DNA of 48,567 nucleotides from Prolixibacteraceae bacterium (GTDB lineage Bacteria > Bacteroidota > Bacteroidia > Bacteroidales > Prolixibacteraceae). Below, piece by piece: positions 41,872 through 48,567 of the stretch. Location of the stretch: positions 1 through 48,567 of the forward strand of contig JAGODU010000013.1 in assembly GCA_017998095.1 (NCBI GenBank), given 5' to 3'. Under the pieces are notes generated by a model, which ran no database searches, had not been told where the DNA came from, and worked only from the letters and a program-made list of their open reading frames with translations. Numbering within the stretch: the stretch's first letter is position 1; the number at the start of each line of letters is the position of its first letter. The translations under genes were made by a program, and so were the position numbers.

Positions 41872-42684
41872 TTATATTGATGCTATTAATTCACTGAAAA
41901 TGATTTCAAGATTTGGACCTGCTAAGGCAGCAATATCCAAAACCTCATTATGCTTATTACCTTCTTCAGAAATTATTAATCCATTGTTTGTGATTACTGA
42001 TATTGCAAATATTTTAATTCCCATATGATGGGCAACAATTACTTCAGGAACAGTAGACATACCAACTGCATCTCCGCCAATAGTATGCAGATATCTGTAT
42101 TCAGCCGGAGTTTCAAAGCTTGGGCCTGTGCCTCCAACATAAGTTCCTTCATGAAGATTGATATAGTGTTTATTGGCAATGTTTCTTGCAATCTGGCACA
42201 ATTCAGTATTATATGTTTTTGACATGTCTGGAAAGCGTGGTCCTAATTCATCTATGTTTTTTCCAATAAGAGGGTTAGTACCAAACCAGTTGATATGGTC
42301 AGTAATCATCATAAGGTCACCAACTTCAAAGCTGTAATTAATTCCTCCCGCTGCATTCGACACAAGAAGGTATTCTATGCCAAGTAATTTGAATACTTTT
42401 ACAGGAAAAGTAACAACATCCATTGGATATCCTTCGTAGTAATGGAAACGCCCCTGCATTACAACTATATCTTTACCCTGATATTTTCCAAAAATGAGCT
42501 TTCCTTCATGACCTTCTACAGTTGATACCGGGAATCCGGGTATTTCTGAATAGTCAAGAGTAGATTCAATTGAAACCTTATTTGCAAAATCTCCAAGGCC
42601 TGAACCTAAGATTACTGCAATTTTGCCGGAAAAAGATGTTTTATCTTTTATGAAGGCGGCTGTTGCTTTTATTCTCTCTAACAT
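41872..42684 (-). CDS. Purine nucleoside phosphorylase
   Basis: The 270-residue enzyme cleaves purine nucleosides to free base and ribose 1-phosphate. The phosphate loop is GSGLGDFANKV near residue 27, followed by VEGHEGKLIFG and MQGRFHYYEGY. The AAGGINYSFEVGDLMMITDH segment and the base-binding GGDAVGMSTVPEVI fit the trimeric (PNP I) family. Length is typical. The 5' end overlaps the end of lpxK by 44 bases in another frame, and the PrsW-like gene follows without a gap. It adds to the nucleoside salvage genes of the window, but its neighbours are envelope genes. Confidence 0.95.
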   Translation of the reverse strand: MLERIKATAAFIKDKTSFSGKIAVILGSGLGDFANKVSIESTLDYSEIPGFPVSTVEGHEGKLIFGKYQGKDIVVMQGRFHYYEGYPMDVVTFPVKVFKLLGIEYLLVSNAAGGINYSFEVGDLMMITDHINWFGTNPLIGKNIDELGPRFPDMSKTYNTELCQIARNIANKHYINLHEGTYVGGTGPSFETPAEYRYLHTIGGDAVGMSTVPEVIVAHHMGIKIFAISVITNNGLIISEEGNKHNEVLDIAALAGPNLEIIFSELIASI

Positions 42685-43720
42685 AGGTTAAAATTCTTTT
42701 ATTGAATAAATCCTTTGTGCGATCTAAAAATTTAATTTCTATTGGAATATAGTAAAGAATATCAAAAAAACCTTCGGGATATTTATTTATAGCTTTTAGT
42801 CTTACAAGATCTTTCTCAGTAGTAATAATCAGTTTTCTTTTATTATCAATTTCTTTAAAAGAATTATAAATATCATCAAGATCTTTTTCAGTGTATGCAT
42901 AATGATCTGGGAATTTCTTATGAATGATATCTCCTACCTGATCTTTCAGATAGCCAATCAGAGGAGAAGGATTTGCTATTCCTGTTACAAGCATGACTGT
43001 ATACTTTAGCATATCATCAAAGAACAGGGTTCTTCCTTTTTCTGCAGGTGTTATTTCACCATAAACAATACTTGTAAAAAACAGATTCTGATAAGGACGA
43101 ATATCAAGCTTGTTTTTTATTATCCGTTGATCTATCGGTTTTAATTGTCCCGGACATTTGGTGAAAATAATAAAATTAGCCCTGTAGCTTGATTTAATAG
43201 ATTCTCTCAGTTTACCAGCAGGCAATAACATATCATCATAAACCGGTTGAGTAAAATCAAAGAGAAGGATATTGATATTCGGTTCAACTCTTCTGTGTTG
43301 AAAAGCATCATCGAGTATAATGACATCAATGTTAAGGTCTTTATTGTTAAGGATGTTTCTTATAGCTGTATCCCTTTTCTTACTTACAGCTACTGTTACA
43401 TCAGGGTATTTTTGTTTTATCTGCACAGGTTCATCCCCGATATCATTTATCGTAGACTGAGAAGTTGCAAGAATAAATCCCTTAGATTTTCTTTTATAAC
43501 CCCTGCTGATAAATGCTACTTTAAATTCTTTTCTTAGAATATTGATTAAATATTCAGCATGAGGAGTCTTTCCTGTTCCTCCAACTGTTAGGTTGCCAAC
43601 AGAAATAACAGGTACTTCATAATTGTGATGGTGTAGGATATTGGAGTCATAGAGAAAATTGCGGGATGAAATAATCAATCCGTAAATCATTGACAGCGGG
43701 TATGTGAATAATTTAATCAT
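42641..43720 (-). CDS. lpxK: Tetraacyldisaccharide 4'-kinase
   Basis: The 359-residue kinase phosphorylates the 4' position of the lipid A disaccharide, the sixth step of lipid A synthesis. It has an N-terminal membrane-associated helix, then the P-loop VGGTGKTPHAEYL (about 46-58), SRGYKRKSKG and the DDAFQHR motif. The C-terminal segment has STTEKDLVRL-like IITTEKDLVRLKAI, typical for the family. The last 14 codons overlap the purine phosphorylase gene. The sppA gene lies upstream, with a terminator between. sppA, lpxK and the phosphorylase often occur together in Bacteroidota (from memory). Confidence 0.95.
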   Translation of the reverse strand: MIKLFTYPLSMIYGLIISSRNFLYDSNILHHHNYEVPVISVGNLTVGGTGKTPHAEYLINILRKEFKVAFISRGYKRKSKGFILATSQSTINDIGDEPVQIKQKYPDVTVAVSKKRDTAIRNILNNKDLNIDVIILDDAFQHRRVEPNINILLFDFTQPVYDDMLLPAGKLRESIKSSYRANFIIFTKCPGQLKPIDQRIIKNKLDIRPYQNLFFTSIVYGEITPAEKGRTLFFDDMLKYTVMLVTGIANPSPLIGYLKDQVGDIIHKKFPDHYAYTEKDLDDIYNSFKEIDNKRKLIITTEKDLVRLKAINKYPEGFFDILYYIPIEIKFLDRTKDLFNKRILTYVRENKSNSRLHKR

Positions 43721-43763
43721 TGTGTAAAAATAGTTTATAATTTACGAAGTAATGGACTAAGAC

Positions 43764-43801
43764 AAAAAAAAGTTGCCTGTCAATGACAGACAACTTTTTT
43801 T
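43764..43801 (-). terminator. Intrinsic terminator of sppA
   Basis: AGTTG-C-CTGTC pairs with GACAG-A-CAACT with one internal mismatch and a 3-base loop, between A- and T-runs. It lies 24 bases after the sppA stop and before lpxK. Confidence 0.8.
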
Positions 43802-43823
43802 AAAGTAAAAAAAATATGAGAGA

Positions 43824-45608
43824 TTAATTAACTTCGAATTCATAAGGAAGTCTTGCCTGAATTCCGTTAATATTTTTTAGAGTTTCAAGGGTTTTATAAT
43901 ATTTCATTCCTTCTCCAAGGTTCTTTTCCAATATTTTATATTCCATTTGCGCAGAGAAGCTTTTGATAATTTCTTCGAAAGGATCTTTTTTAACAGGTAA
44001 TTTTACTACTCTGTAATGGTCAAGTCCTCCCATTTCCTTTGCGATTTCAATAGCATCGTTTAGATTCCCCAACATATCTACCAGGCCGAGTTTAAGGGCA
44101 TTTTCACCAGTCCATACGCGCCCTTGTCCGATTTCATCTACTTGCTGATAAGGTAAACCTCTTCCTTCTGATACGTGGTTAACAAATGTAGTATATACAT
44201 TTTCAACCATACCCTGCATAATTTCTCTTTCTTTATCATTCAATGGACGTGTAACAGAAGGTAAGTCACTTTTTTCATTAGTCTTAACTACTTCTGTATT
44301 TATACCTAATTTCTTACTTAAAAGATTCTGGAAGTTAGGAATAACGCCAAATACTCCAATTGAACCTGTTAAAGTTGTAGGATTTGCAATAATAGTATCA
44401 GCAGCGCAGGCAATGTAATAACCTCCTGATGCAGCTAAATCTCCCATGGAAACAACGACAGGTTTTTGCTTAGTAGCTAAATCAACTTCCCTCCAGATAA
44501 GCTCTGATGCAACTGAGCTACCTCCGGGAGAATTAATACGTAAAACGATAGCTTTAATTGTTGTATCCATCCTTGCTTCACGAATAACTTCTGCCATTTC
44601 CGGTCCGCTTATTGATTCTTCTGTCAAAGAAGTTCCCGGTGTCATTGAAATTTCACCTGAAGCATAAATAACTGCAAGTTTGTTTTTTGTAAATGTTTTA
44701 CCTTCATTTTTTACAACTGTTGGTTTAACATCGTGCAGGGATATGAAATTTATCTTTTCATTTTGCTTTATTCCAATTTTTTCACGCATCATATCAAGTA
44801 CCTGATCTTCATATACTACGCTGTCAACAAGTCTGTATGATAATAAAGTATTTGCAGGACGATAAGTCATATTTTCATCAGCAATTCTGTTTAGTTCAGA
44901 TATTGATATATTCCTTGATTCCGAAATACCTCTCACAATGTTATTCCAGATGCTTCCGATATAAACCTCAATTTGTCTTCTGTTTTCGGGACTCATTTTA
45001 TCAAGCATGAACGGCTCAACAGCAGATTTAAATTTCCCGTGCCTTATGATTTGCATTTCTACGCCAAGCTTATCCAATGCATTTTTATAAAAAGTATTTG
45101 TAGATGCAATACCTGAAAATACTATCATTCCTTCAGGATTTATAAATACTTTATCTGCCAGTGAAGTCAGGAAGTATCCCTTTTGTGAATAGGATTCTGA
45201 ATATGCATAAATGAACTTTTCTGAATCTTTAAAATCAAGCAGGGCATTTCTTATTTCCTCACATGCTGAATAACCGGCATTTATTTCATCAACTTTAAGA
45301 TAAATTCCTTTTATATTCTCATTATCCTTGGCATTTTCGATAGCTGTAATAATTTTATCAAGACCTAATTTCTTCGTGCCGGAAAGTCCCGGGATATCCA
45401 ATGACTGAAATGGATCATTTGGTTGGCGGTCAACAATTGCTTCATCAAAATTGATTGCAAGTACTGAATTATCCTTGATTACAATTTCTTTAGTATCTGT
45501 AGAGGATACAATTGCCGCAACGACACCTCCAAGTATAATTATTGTCATTATTATAACAATTATCAATCCGACAATTGTTGCTAAAGTGTATTTTAAGAAA
45601 CTTCTCAT
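43824..45608 (-). CDS. sppA: Signal peptide peptidase SppA (67K type)
   Basis: The 594-residue inner-membrane serine protease degrades leftover signal peptides. One N-terminal membrane helix (about 10-33) anchors it. The tandem-domain form is seen: the first domain gives the catalytic lysine Lys194 in GKFKSAVEPF, the second gives the catalytic serine Ser393 in GDLAASGGYYIA. Other signatures are LRINSPGGS and TLTGSIGVFGVIPNF. The length fits the long E. coli-like type. It is the first gene before lpxK but has its own terminator, so expression of the two may be separate. No TAnnTTTG box was clear in the divergent region shared with folK. Confidence 0.95.
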   Translation of the reverse strand: MRSFLKYTLATIVGLIIVIIMTIIILGGVVAAIVSSTDTKEIVIKDNSVLAINFDEAIVDRQPNDPFQSLDIPGLSGTKKLGLDKIITAIENAKDNENIKGIYLKVDEINAGYSACEEIRNALLDFKDSEKFIYAYSESYSQKGYFLTSLADKVFINPEGMIVFSGIASTNTFYKNALDKLGVEMQIIRHGKFKSAVEPFMLDKMSPENRRQIEVYIGSIWNNIVRGISESRNISISELNRIADENMTYRPANTLLSYRLVDSVVYEDQVLDMMREKIGIKQNEKINFISLHDVKPTVVKNEGKTFTKNKLAVIYASGEISMTPGTSLTEESISGPEMAEVIREARMDTTIKAIVLRINSPGGSSVASELIWREVDLATKQKPVVVSMGDLAASGGYYIACAADTIIANPTTLTGSIGVFGVIPNFQNLLSKKLGINTEVVKTNEKSDLPSVTRPLNDKEREIMQGMVENVYTTFVNHVSEGRGLPYQQVDEIGQGRVWTGENALKLGLVDMLGNLNDAIEIAKEMGGLDHYRVVKLPVKKDPFEEIIKSFSAQMEYKILEKNLGEGMKYYKTLETLKNINGIQARLPYEFEVN

Positions 45609-45785
45609 TTTATATTGTTTTATGTTTTTCTAATGCTTTTAAAATTAAACTCATAAAATATGTATGTAATTAGATTAGTTAATTACAAATGAATGTCAAT
45701 TTTTTTTCCATTAATAACTTTTTTCAAAAAAGAATGTTCATTTTTAATAAATTTAATTTTAAACTTAATTAACTAATTTTTTAAG

Positions 45786-46292
45786 ATGAGTAAAGTATTT
45801 ATATCCCTGGGAACTAACTTGGGCGATAAATTAAAAAATCTTTATACAACCATTATTGAAATTAAAAACAATCTTGGTGAAGTAATCCTTATTTCTGGGA
45901 AATATGAAACTGAACCATGGGGATTCTCTGCTGAAGAGTCGTTTATTAACATGGTTATTTTAATTGACACAAACCTTCAACCTGTTGATTTAATGAAAAA
46001 AATCCTTTCTATTGAAAAAAAAATGGGCAGGATAAGGAAAAAAAATAAAACCGGCTATGAATCCCGGGTTATTGACATCGATATTTTGTTTTATGAAGAT
46101 ATAATTATCTCAAATATTTGGGTTAAAATTCCTCACCCTTTAATTCAACACAGAAGGTTTATTCTTGAGCCTTTTAATGAAATTGCAAAAGATTTTCGAC
46201 ATCCAGTTTTGAATAAACGAATATCTGAATTGCTTGCTGAATGTCAGGATGAAGGCAAAGTCAAACTTATTCAGTCTTCATCTTCAGTATAG
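45786..46292 (+). CDS. folK: 2-amino-4-hydroxy-6-hydroxymethyldihydropteridine pyrophosphokinase
   Basis: The 168-residue enzyme transfers pyrophosphate from ATP to the pterin in folate synthesis. The N-terminus is SLGTNLGDKLKNL, the central motif is YETEPWGF, and the nucleotide/Mg motif is VIDIDILFYED. The end has HPLIQHRRFILEPFNEIA, also family-typical. The length is usual. The 3' end overlaps the end of the convergent hflX gene by 22 bases. The gene contains A-runs of 7 to 9 bases (for example 46015-46023), which could be prone to slippage. No partner folate genes are nearby. Confidence 0.95.
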   Translation: MSKVFISLGTNLGDKLKNLYTTIIEIKNNLGEVILISGKYETEPWGFSAEESFINMVILIDTNLQPVDLMKKILSIEKKMGRIRKKNKTGYESRVIDIDILFYEDIIISNIWVKIPHPLIQHRRFILEPFNEIAKDFRHPVLNKRISELLAECQDEGKVKLIQSSSSV

Positions 46293-47482
46293 TACAAAAA
46301 ATCGTTGAAAGGGAAACGTGTAACATGTACCTTTTTTACTTCATCGTAAAGTATAGATTTGAATTCCTCTATATTGATTTTTTCCTTAGCTGAAATAAAA
46401 ATTGAAGGAGTATTGTTCTTTGCTATCCAGCTATTCTTCCAATCTTCCAGCGAGTTGTTTTCCTTCGTCATTTCAGTTAAGTCATCCGAATCTTTTTCCA
46501 CATAAGTAAAGGCATCAATTTTATTGAAGATATAAATTGTGGGCTTATCAGCTGCATCTATCTCTTCAAGTGTTTTATTGACAACATTGATTTGTTCTTC
46601 GAAGCCTTTATGCGAAATGTCAACAATGTGAAGTAAAACATCTGCTTCTCTTACTTCATCCAGAGTTGATTTGAAAGATTCAACAAGCCCGTGGGGTAAT
46701 TTTCTGATAAAGCCTACTGTGTCAGCTATAAGAAATGGAAGGTTGCCGATAACCATTTTCCTGACTGTAGTATCCAAAGTAGCAAACAATTTATTTTCTG
46801 CAAACACCTCAGATTTACTAAGCAGGTTCATTATTGTTGATTTACCCACATTAGTATATCCAACCAGGGCAACTCTTACCATTTTACCTCGGTTTTTTCT
46901 TTGCGTTGACATTTGAAGGTCAATCTTTTTAAGTTGCTCTTTCAGCCTTGCAATTTTATCAAGAATAATACGTCGGTCGGTTTCTATTTGTGTTTCCCCG
47001 GGACCTCTCATTCCAATCCCTCCTCTTTGTCTTTCGAGGTGAGTCCACATCCTTGTGAGTCGTGGTAGTGTATACTGAAGCTGGGCAAGTTCTACCTGAG
47101 CTTTGGCATAGGCAGTCTGTGCTCTTGATGCAAAAATGTCGAGGATAAGGTTTGTTCTGTCGAGAACCTTGCATTCAACTACCTTTTCAATATTACGTAG
47201 TTGAGTTGCAGAAAGTTCATCATCAAAAATGACGGTGTCAATTGAATTTTCCTGAATATAAGCAGCAATTTCATCTAGCTTACCCGAACCAACAAAGGTT
47301 ACAGGGTGAGGAAATTGAATTCTCTGGAAAAACTTATTTACAACTTCAGCGCCTGCAGTATAAGCAAGAAATTCCAGTTCTTTAATATATTCCTTAGCCT
47401 TAACCTCATTCTGATCCTGAGTTATAAGACCAATTAAAACTACTGTTTCCTTTTTTTGTTCTGTGATAATAATATCCGCCAT
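46271..47482 (-). CDS. hflX: GTPase HflX
   Basis: The 403-residue ribosome-associated GTPase splits stalled ribosomes under stress. The N-terminal HflX domain (about 1-195) has FVGSGKLDEI and the hallmark RGGIGMRGPGETQIETDRR (153-171). The G domain has Walker A GYTNVGKST (208-216), DTVGFI as G3, and FNKID as G4. The C-terminal region is short, with a DEVKKVHVTRFP end. A terminator of the upstream TonB gene lies at 47491-47524, so it has a separate transcript. Its end overlaps folK tail to tail. Confidence 0.96.
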   Translation of the reverse strand: MADIIITEQKKETVVLIGLITQDQNEVKAKEYIKELEFLAYTAGAEVVNKFFQRIQFPHPVTFVGSGKLDEIAAYIQENSIDTVIFDDELSATQLRNIEKVVECKVLDRTNLILDIFASRAQTAYAKAQVELAQLQYTLPRLTRMWTHLERQRGGIGMRGPGETQIETDRRIILDKIARLKEQLKKIDLQMSTQRKNRGKMVRVALVGYTNVGKSTIMNLLSKSEVFAENKLFATLDTTVRKMVIGNLPFLIADTVGFIRKLPHGLVESFKSTLDEVREADVLLHIVDISHKGFEEQINVVNKTLEEIDAADKPTIYIFNKIDAFTYVEKDSDDLTEMTKENNSLEDWKNSWIAKNNTPSIFISAKEKINIEEFKSILYDEVKKVHVTRFPFNDFLYYTEDED

Positions 47483-47490
47483 TTTTACAT

Positions 47491-47524
47491 AAAAAAACCT
47501 GATTCCGATATTATCAGAATCAGG
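47491..47524 (-). terminator. Intrinsic terminator of the TonB gene
   Basis: CCTGATTC pairs with GAATCAGG, with three more pairs inside after one mismatch. On the minus strand seven Ts follow. It lies 23 bases after the TonB gene stop and 9 bases before the hflX start. Confidence 0.83.
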
Positions 47525-47547
47525 ATATAGATTTTTTTAATTGTACT

Positions 47548-48240
47548 TTATTGTAATTGGAAATTAATTGGTACAGTGTAAGATACCCTTACTGGTTTAC
47601 CCCTTTGCATTCCAGGTTTCCATTTAGGAAGATTATTTACAACGCGGAGAGCTTCCTGGTCAAGTGAAGGGTCAATACCTCTGGCAATACGGGCATTGCT
47701 GATTCCACCGTCCCGGTCAACTACGAATTGTACATATACCTTACCTTGAATACCATTTTCAGCAGCAATAACCGGATATTTGATATTATCAGCAATCCAT
47801 TTGCGCAGTGCAAGTTCACCACCCGGAAATTCAGGCATGTCTTCTACTATGACAAATATTTCTGCTTTTGTTTCGTCTTCTTCTTCTTTTGGTGCAGATA
47901 TTACCGGAGCTGCATCAATAATTGTAGCATCATTTGCTTCAGTAGATTCGAATTCAAATTCATCTTCAATTTCCACATCATCATCGATGATAGTAAGAAC
48001 TTCAATAACTTTTGGAGGTGGAGGAGGTGGTGGTGGTTTAACTTCCTCAGTCCTTGTAATAGGAATGATTTCTTCTTGTATTGTTTCGGTAGTCAATTGT
48101 CCCAATGTATCGGCAGATTTAACTGTATCATTAAGGTTAAATGCCATCAGAACGACTCCTAGTGCAACCACAAGACCAATCTCAACGAAGTATGACTTCT
48201 TGTTTTCGAGATCAGCTTTTGGTGTCTTCTTAAGTTCCAT
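47548..48240 (-). CDS. TonB family energy transducer
   Basis: The 230-residue protein couples the inner-membrane proton force to outer-membrane transporters. One N-terminal membrane helix (about 17-36, FVEIGLVVALGVVLMAFNL) is followed by a proline run at residues 69-76 and an acidic linker (about 80-125). The C-terminal TonB domain (about 138-230) has DMPEFPGGELALRKWIADNI, GKVYVQFVVDRDG and WKPGMQRGKPVRVSYTVPI. The FPGG and KPVRV pattern is common in Bacteroidota. ExbB and ExbD are not in the window. The gene has its own terminator. Which transporter it serves is unknown. Confidence 0.93.
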   Translation of the reverse strand: MELKKTPKADLENKKSYFVEIGLVVALGVVLMAFNLNDTVKSADTLGQLTTETIQEEIIPITRTEEVKPPPPPPPPKVIEVLTIIDDDVEIEDEFEFESTEANDATIIDAAPVISAPKEEEDETKAEIFVIVEDMPEFPGGELALRKWIADNIKYPVIAAENGIQGKVYVQFVVDRDGGISNARIARGIDPSLDQEALRVVNNLPKWKPGMQRGKPVRVSYTVPINFQLQ

Positions 48241-48401
48241 AGTAATTATTTAATGCATTTAAATACTCAAATTATAGGGCGATAAAGTTAAAAAATATCT
48301 TCTAATTGAATACTTCTATTACAATATTTCTTTTAAAAAAGATTTTTGTTCTTTTTTGAAAGTAAACGTAAAACCACCTGCTTCTATTATAAGTAAAATT
48401 A

Positions 48402-48409
48402 TATATTTG
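48402..48409 (+). promoter_or_regulatory. Putative -7 promoter box for tRNA-Ala
   Basis: TATATTTG matches TAnnTTTG and ends 12 bases before the tRNA, the same spacing as for tRNA-Leu at 27197. Confidence 0.7.
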
Positions 48410-48421
48410 CAAAATGTTATT

Positions 48422-48495
48422 GGGGGATTAGCTCAGTTGGCTAGAGCGTTTGACTGGCAGTCAAAAGGTCATCGGTTCGATTCCGATATTCTCCA
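48422..48495 (+). tRNA. tRNA-Ala (anticodon GGC)
   Basis: The acceptor GGGGGAT pairs with ATTCTCC and includes a G3-U70 wobble, the alanine identity element. The D-arm is GCTCAGTTGGCTAGAGC, the anticodon stem is TTTGA/TCAAA and the loop CTGGCAG gives anticodon GGC (48456-48458). The T-arm is ATCGGTTCGATTCCGAT. CCA is not encoded. Confidence 0.96.
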
Positions 48496-48517
48496 CTGAA
48501 ACAAGACGCTGAAAATG

Positions 48518-48551
48518 AAAGAGTTGCAATCAAAATAGCAACTCTTTTTTT
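48518..48551 (+). terminator. Intrinsic terminator after tRNA-Ala
   Basis: AAAGAGTTGC pairs with GCAACTCTTT over a 10-base loop and is followed by a T-run. It lies 22 bases after the tRNA. Confidence 0.87.
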
Positions 48552-48567
48552 ATGTGTATATATATAC

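Noticed and set aside
41543..42028. 161-residue plus-strand frame
   Set aside because: It runs antisense across the PrsW-like and purine phosphorylase genes and has no family features.
45666..45732. Dyads GTAATTA-N7-TAATTAC and CTTTTTT-C-AAAAAAG upstream of sppA and folK
   Set aside because: They are short and made of A and T only, so chance occurrence in this AT-rich gap is likely.
47780..48253. 157-residue and 144-residue plus-strand frames
   Set aside because: They are antisense to the TonB gene; the Ser/Gly-rich and Phe/Tyr-rich composition reflects the complement of its acidic and proline codons.
1..48567. Prophage, insertion sequence or genomic island
   Set aside because: No integrase, transposase, phage structural gene or composition jump was found, and gene order is typical of core chromosome.

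Overview
The window reads as chromosomal core-genome DNA from a Bacteroidota bacterium, probably a free-living member near the Bacteroidales/Marinilabiliales (inference). The evidence is a low GC content, the Bacteroidota promoter element TAnnTTTG upstream of many genes, the MurF-alanine racemase fusion, a GldB-type lipoprotein beside nadE, type IX secretion-like C-terminal domains, and DUF1573, DUF2851 and DUF5715 proteins. No prophage, insertion sequence, CRISPR array, integron or defence island was seen. Two tRNA genes (Leu-TAG, Ala-GGC) are present; no rRNA.

Layout. 1-7.1 kb: end of a superoxide dismutase gene, a small winged-helix protein, a DUF1573 protein, 6-phosphofructokinase, a gldB/nadE neighbourhood with an outer-membrane barrel, and a Crp/Fnr regulator. 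7.1-11.7 kb (minus): thymidine kinase, MurF-Alr fusion and a beta-helix lipoprotein. 11.9-13.5 kb (plus): an acidic unknown protein and rsmI. 13.6-21.5 kb (minus): OmpA-like/TPR lipoprotein, deoxynucleoside kinase, pnp, rpsO, a DUF2851 protein and pyrF. 21.6-25.3 kb: a secreted M28 peptidase converging on recQ. 25.5-30.9 kb (plus): tatC, lptB, tRNA-Leu, trigger factor, clpP and clpX. 31.1-32.8 kb (minus): DUF5715 protein and an Ig-like lipoprotein. 33.0-41.1 kb (plus): mtaB, a 1173-residue CotH/lamin-tail surface protein, then a tight run of inositol monophosphatase-like, unknown, LpxL-like acyltransferase and GT2 genes. 41.1-45.6 kb (minus): PrsW-like protease, purine nucleoside phosphorylase, lpxK and sppA. 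45.8-48.6 kb: folK overlapping hflX tail to tail, a TonB protein and tRNA-Ala.

Functional themes are envelope biogenesis (lptB, lpxK, LpxL-like, murF-alr, tatC, sppA, prsW-like), nucleotide salvage and synthesis (tdk, dNK, purine nucleoside phosphorylase, pyrF, nadE), protein quality control (tig, clpP, clpX), RNA metabolism and modification (pnp, rpsO, rsmI, mtaB, hflX) and cell-surface export.

The most unusual parts are non-coding. There is a perfect 37-bp inverted repeat with a 9-nt loop between the M28 gene and recQ. A heptad-based repeat array lies between clpX and the DUF5715 gene and is answered by an inverted partner block that touches a stop codon. Two 16-bp perfect palindromes sit at promoter positions. 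I found no clearly new multi-gene system; most genes belong to known families. Seven starts were moved inward from a longer reading frame to a more plausible ATG. One gene (GT2) appears to use a real TTG start.
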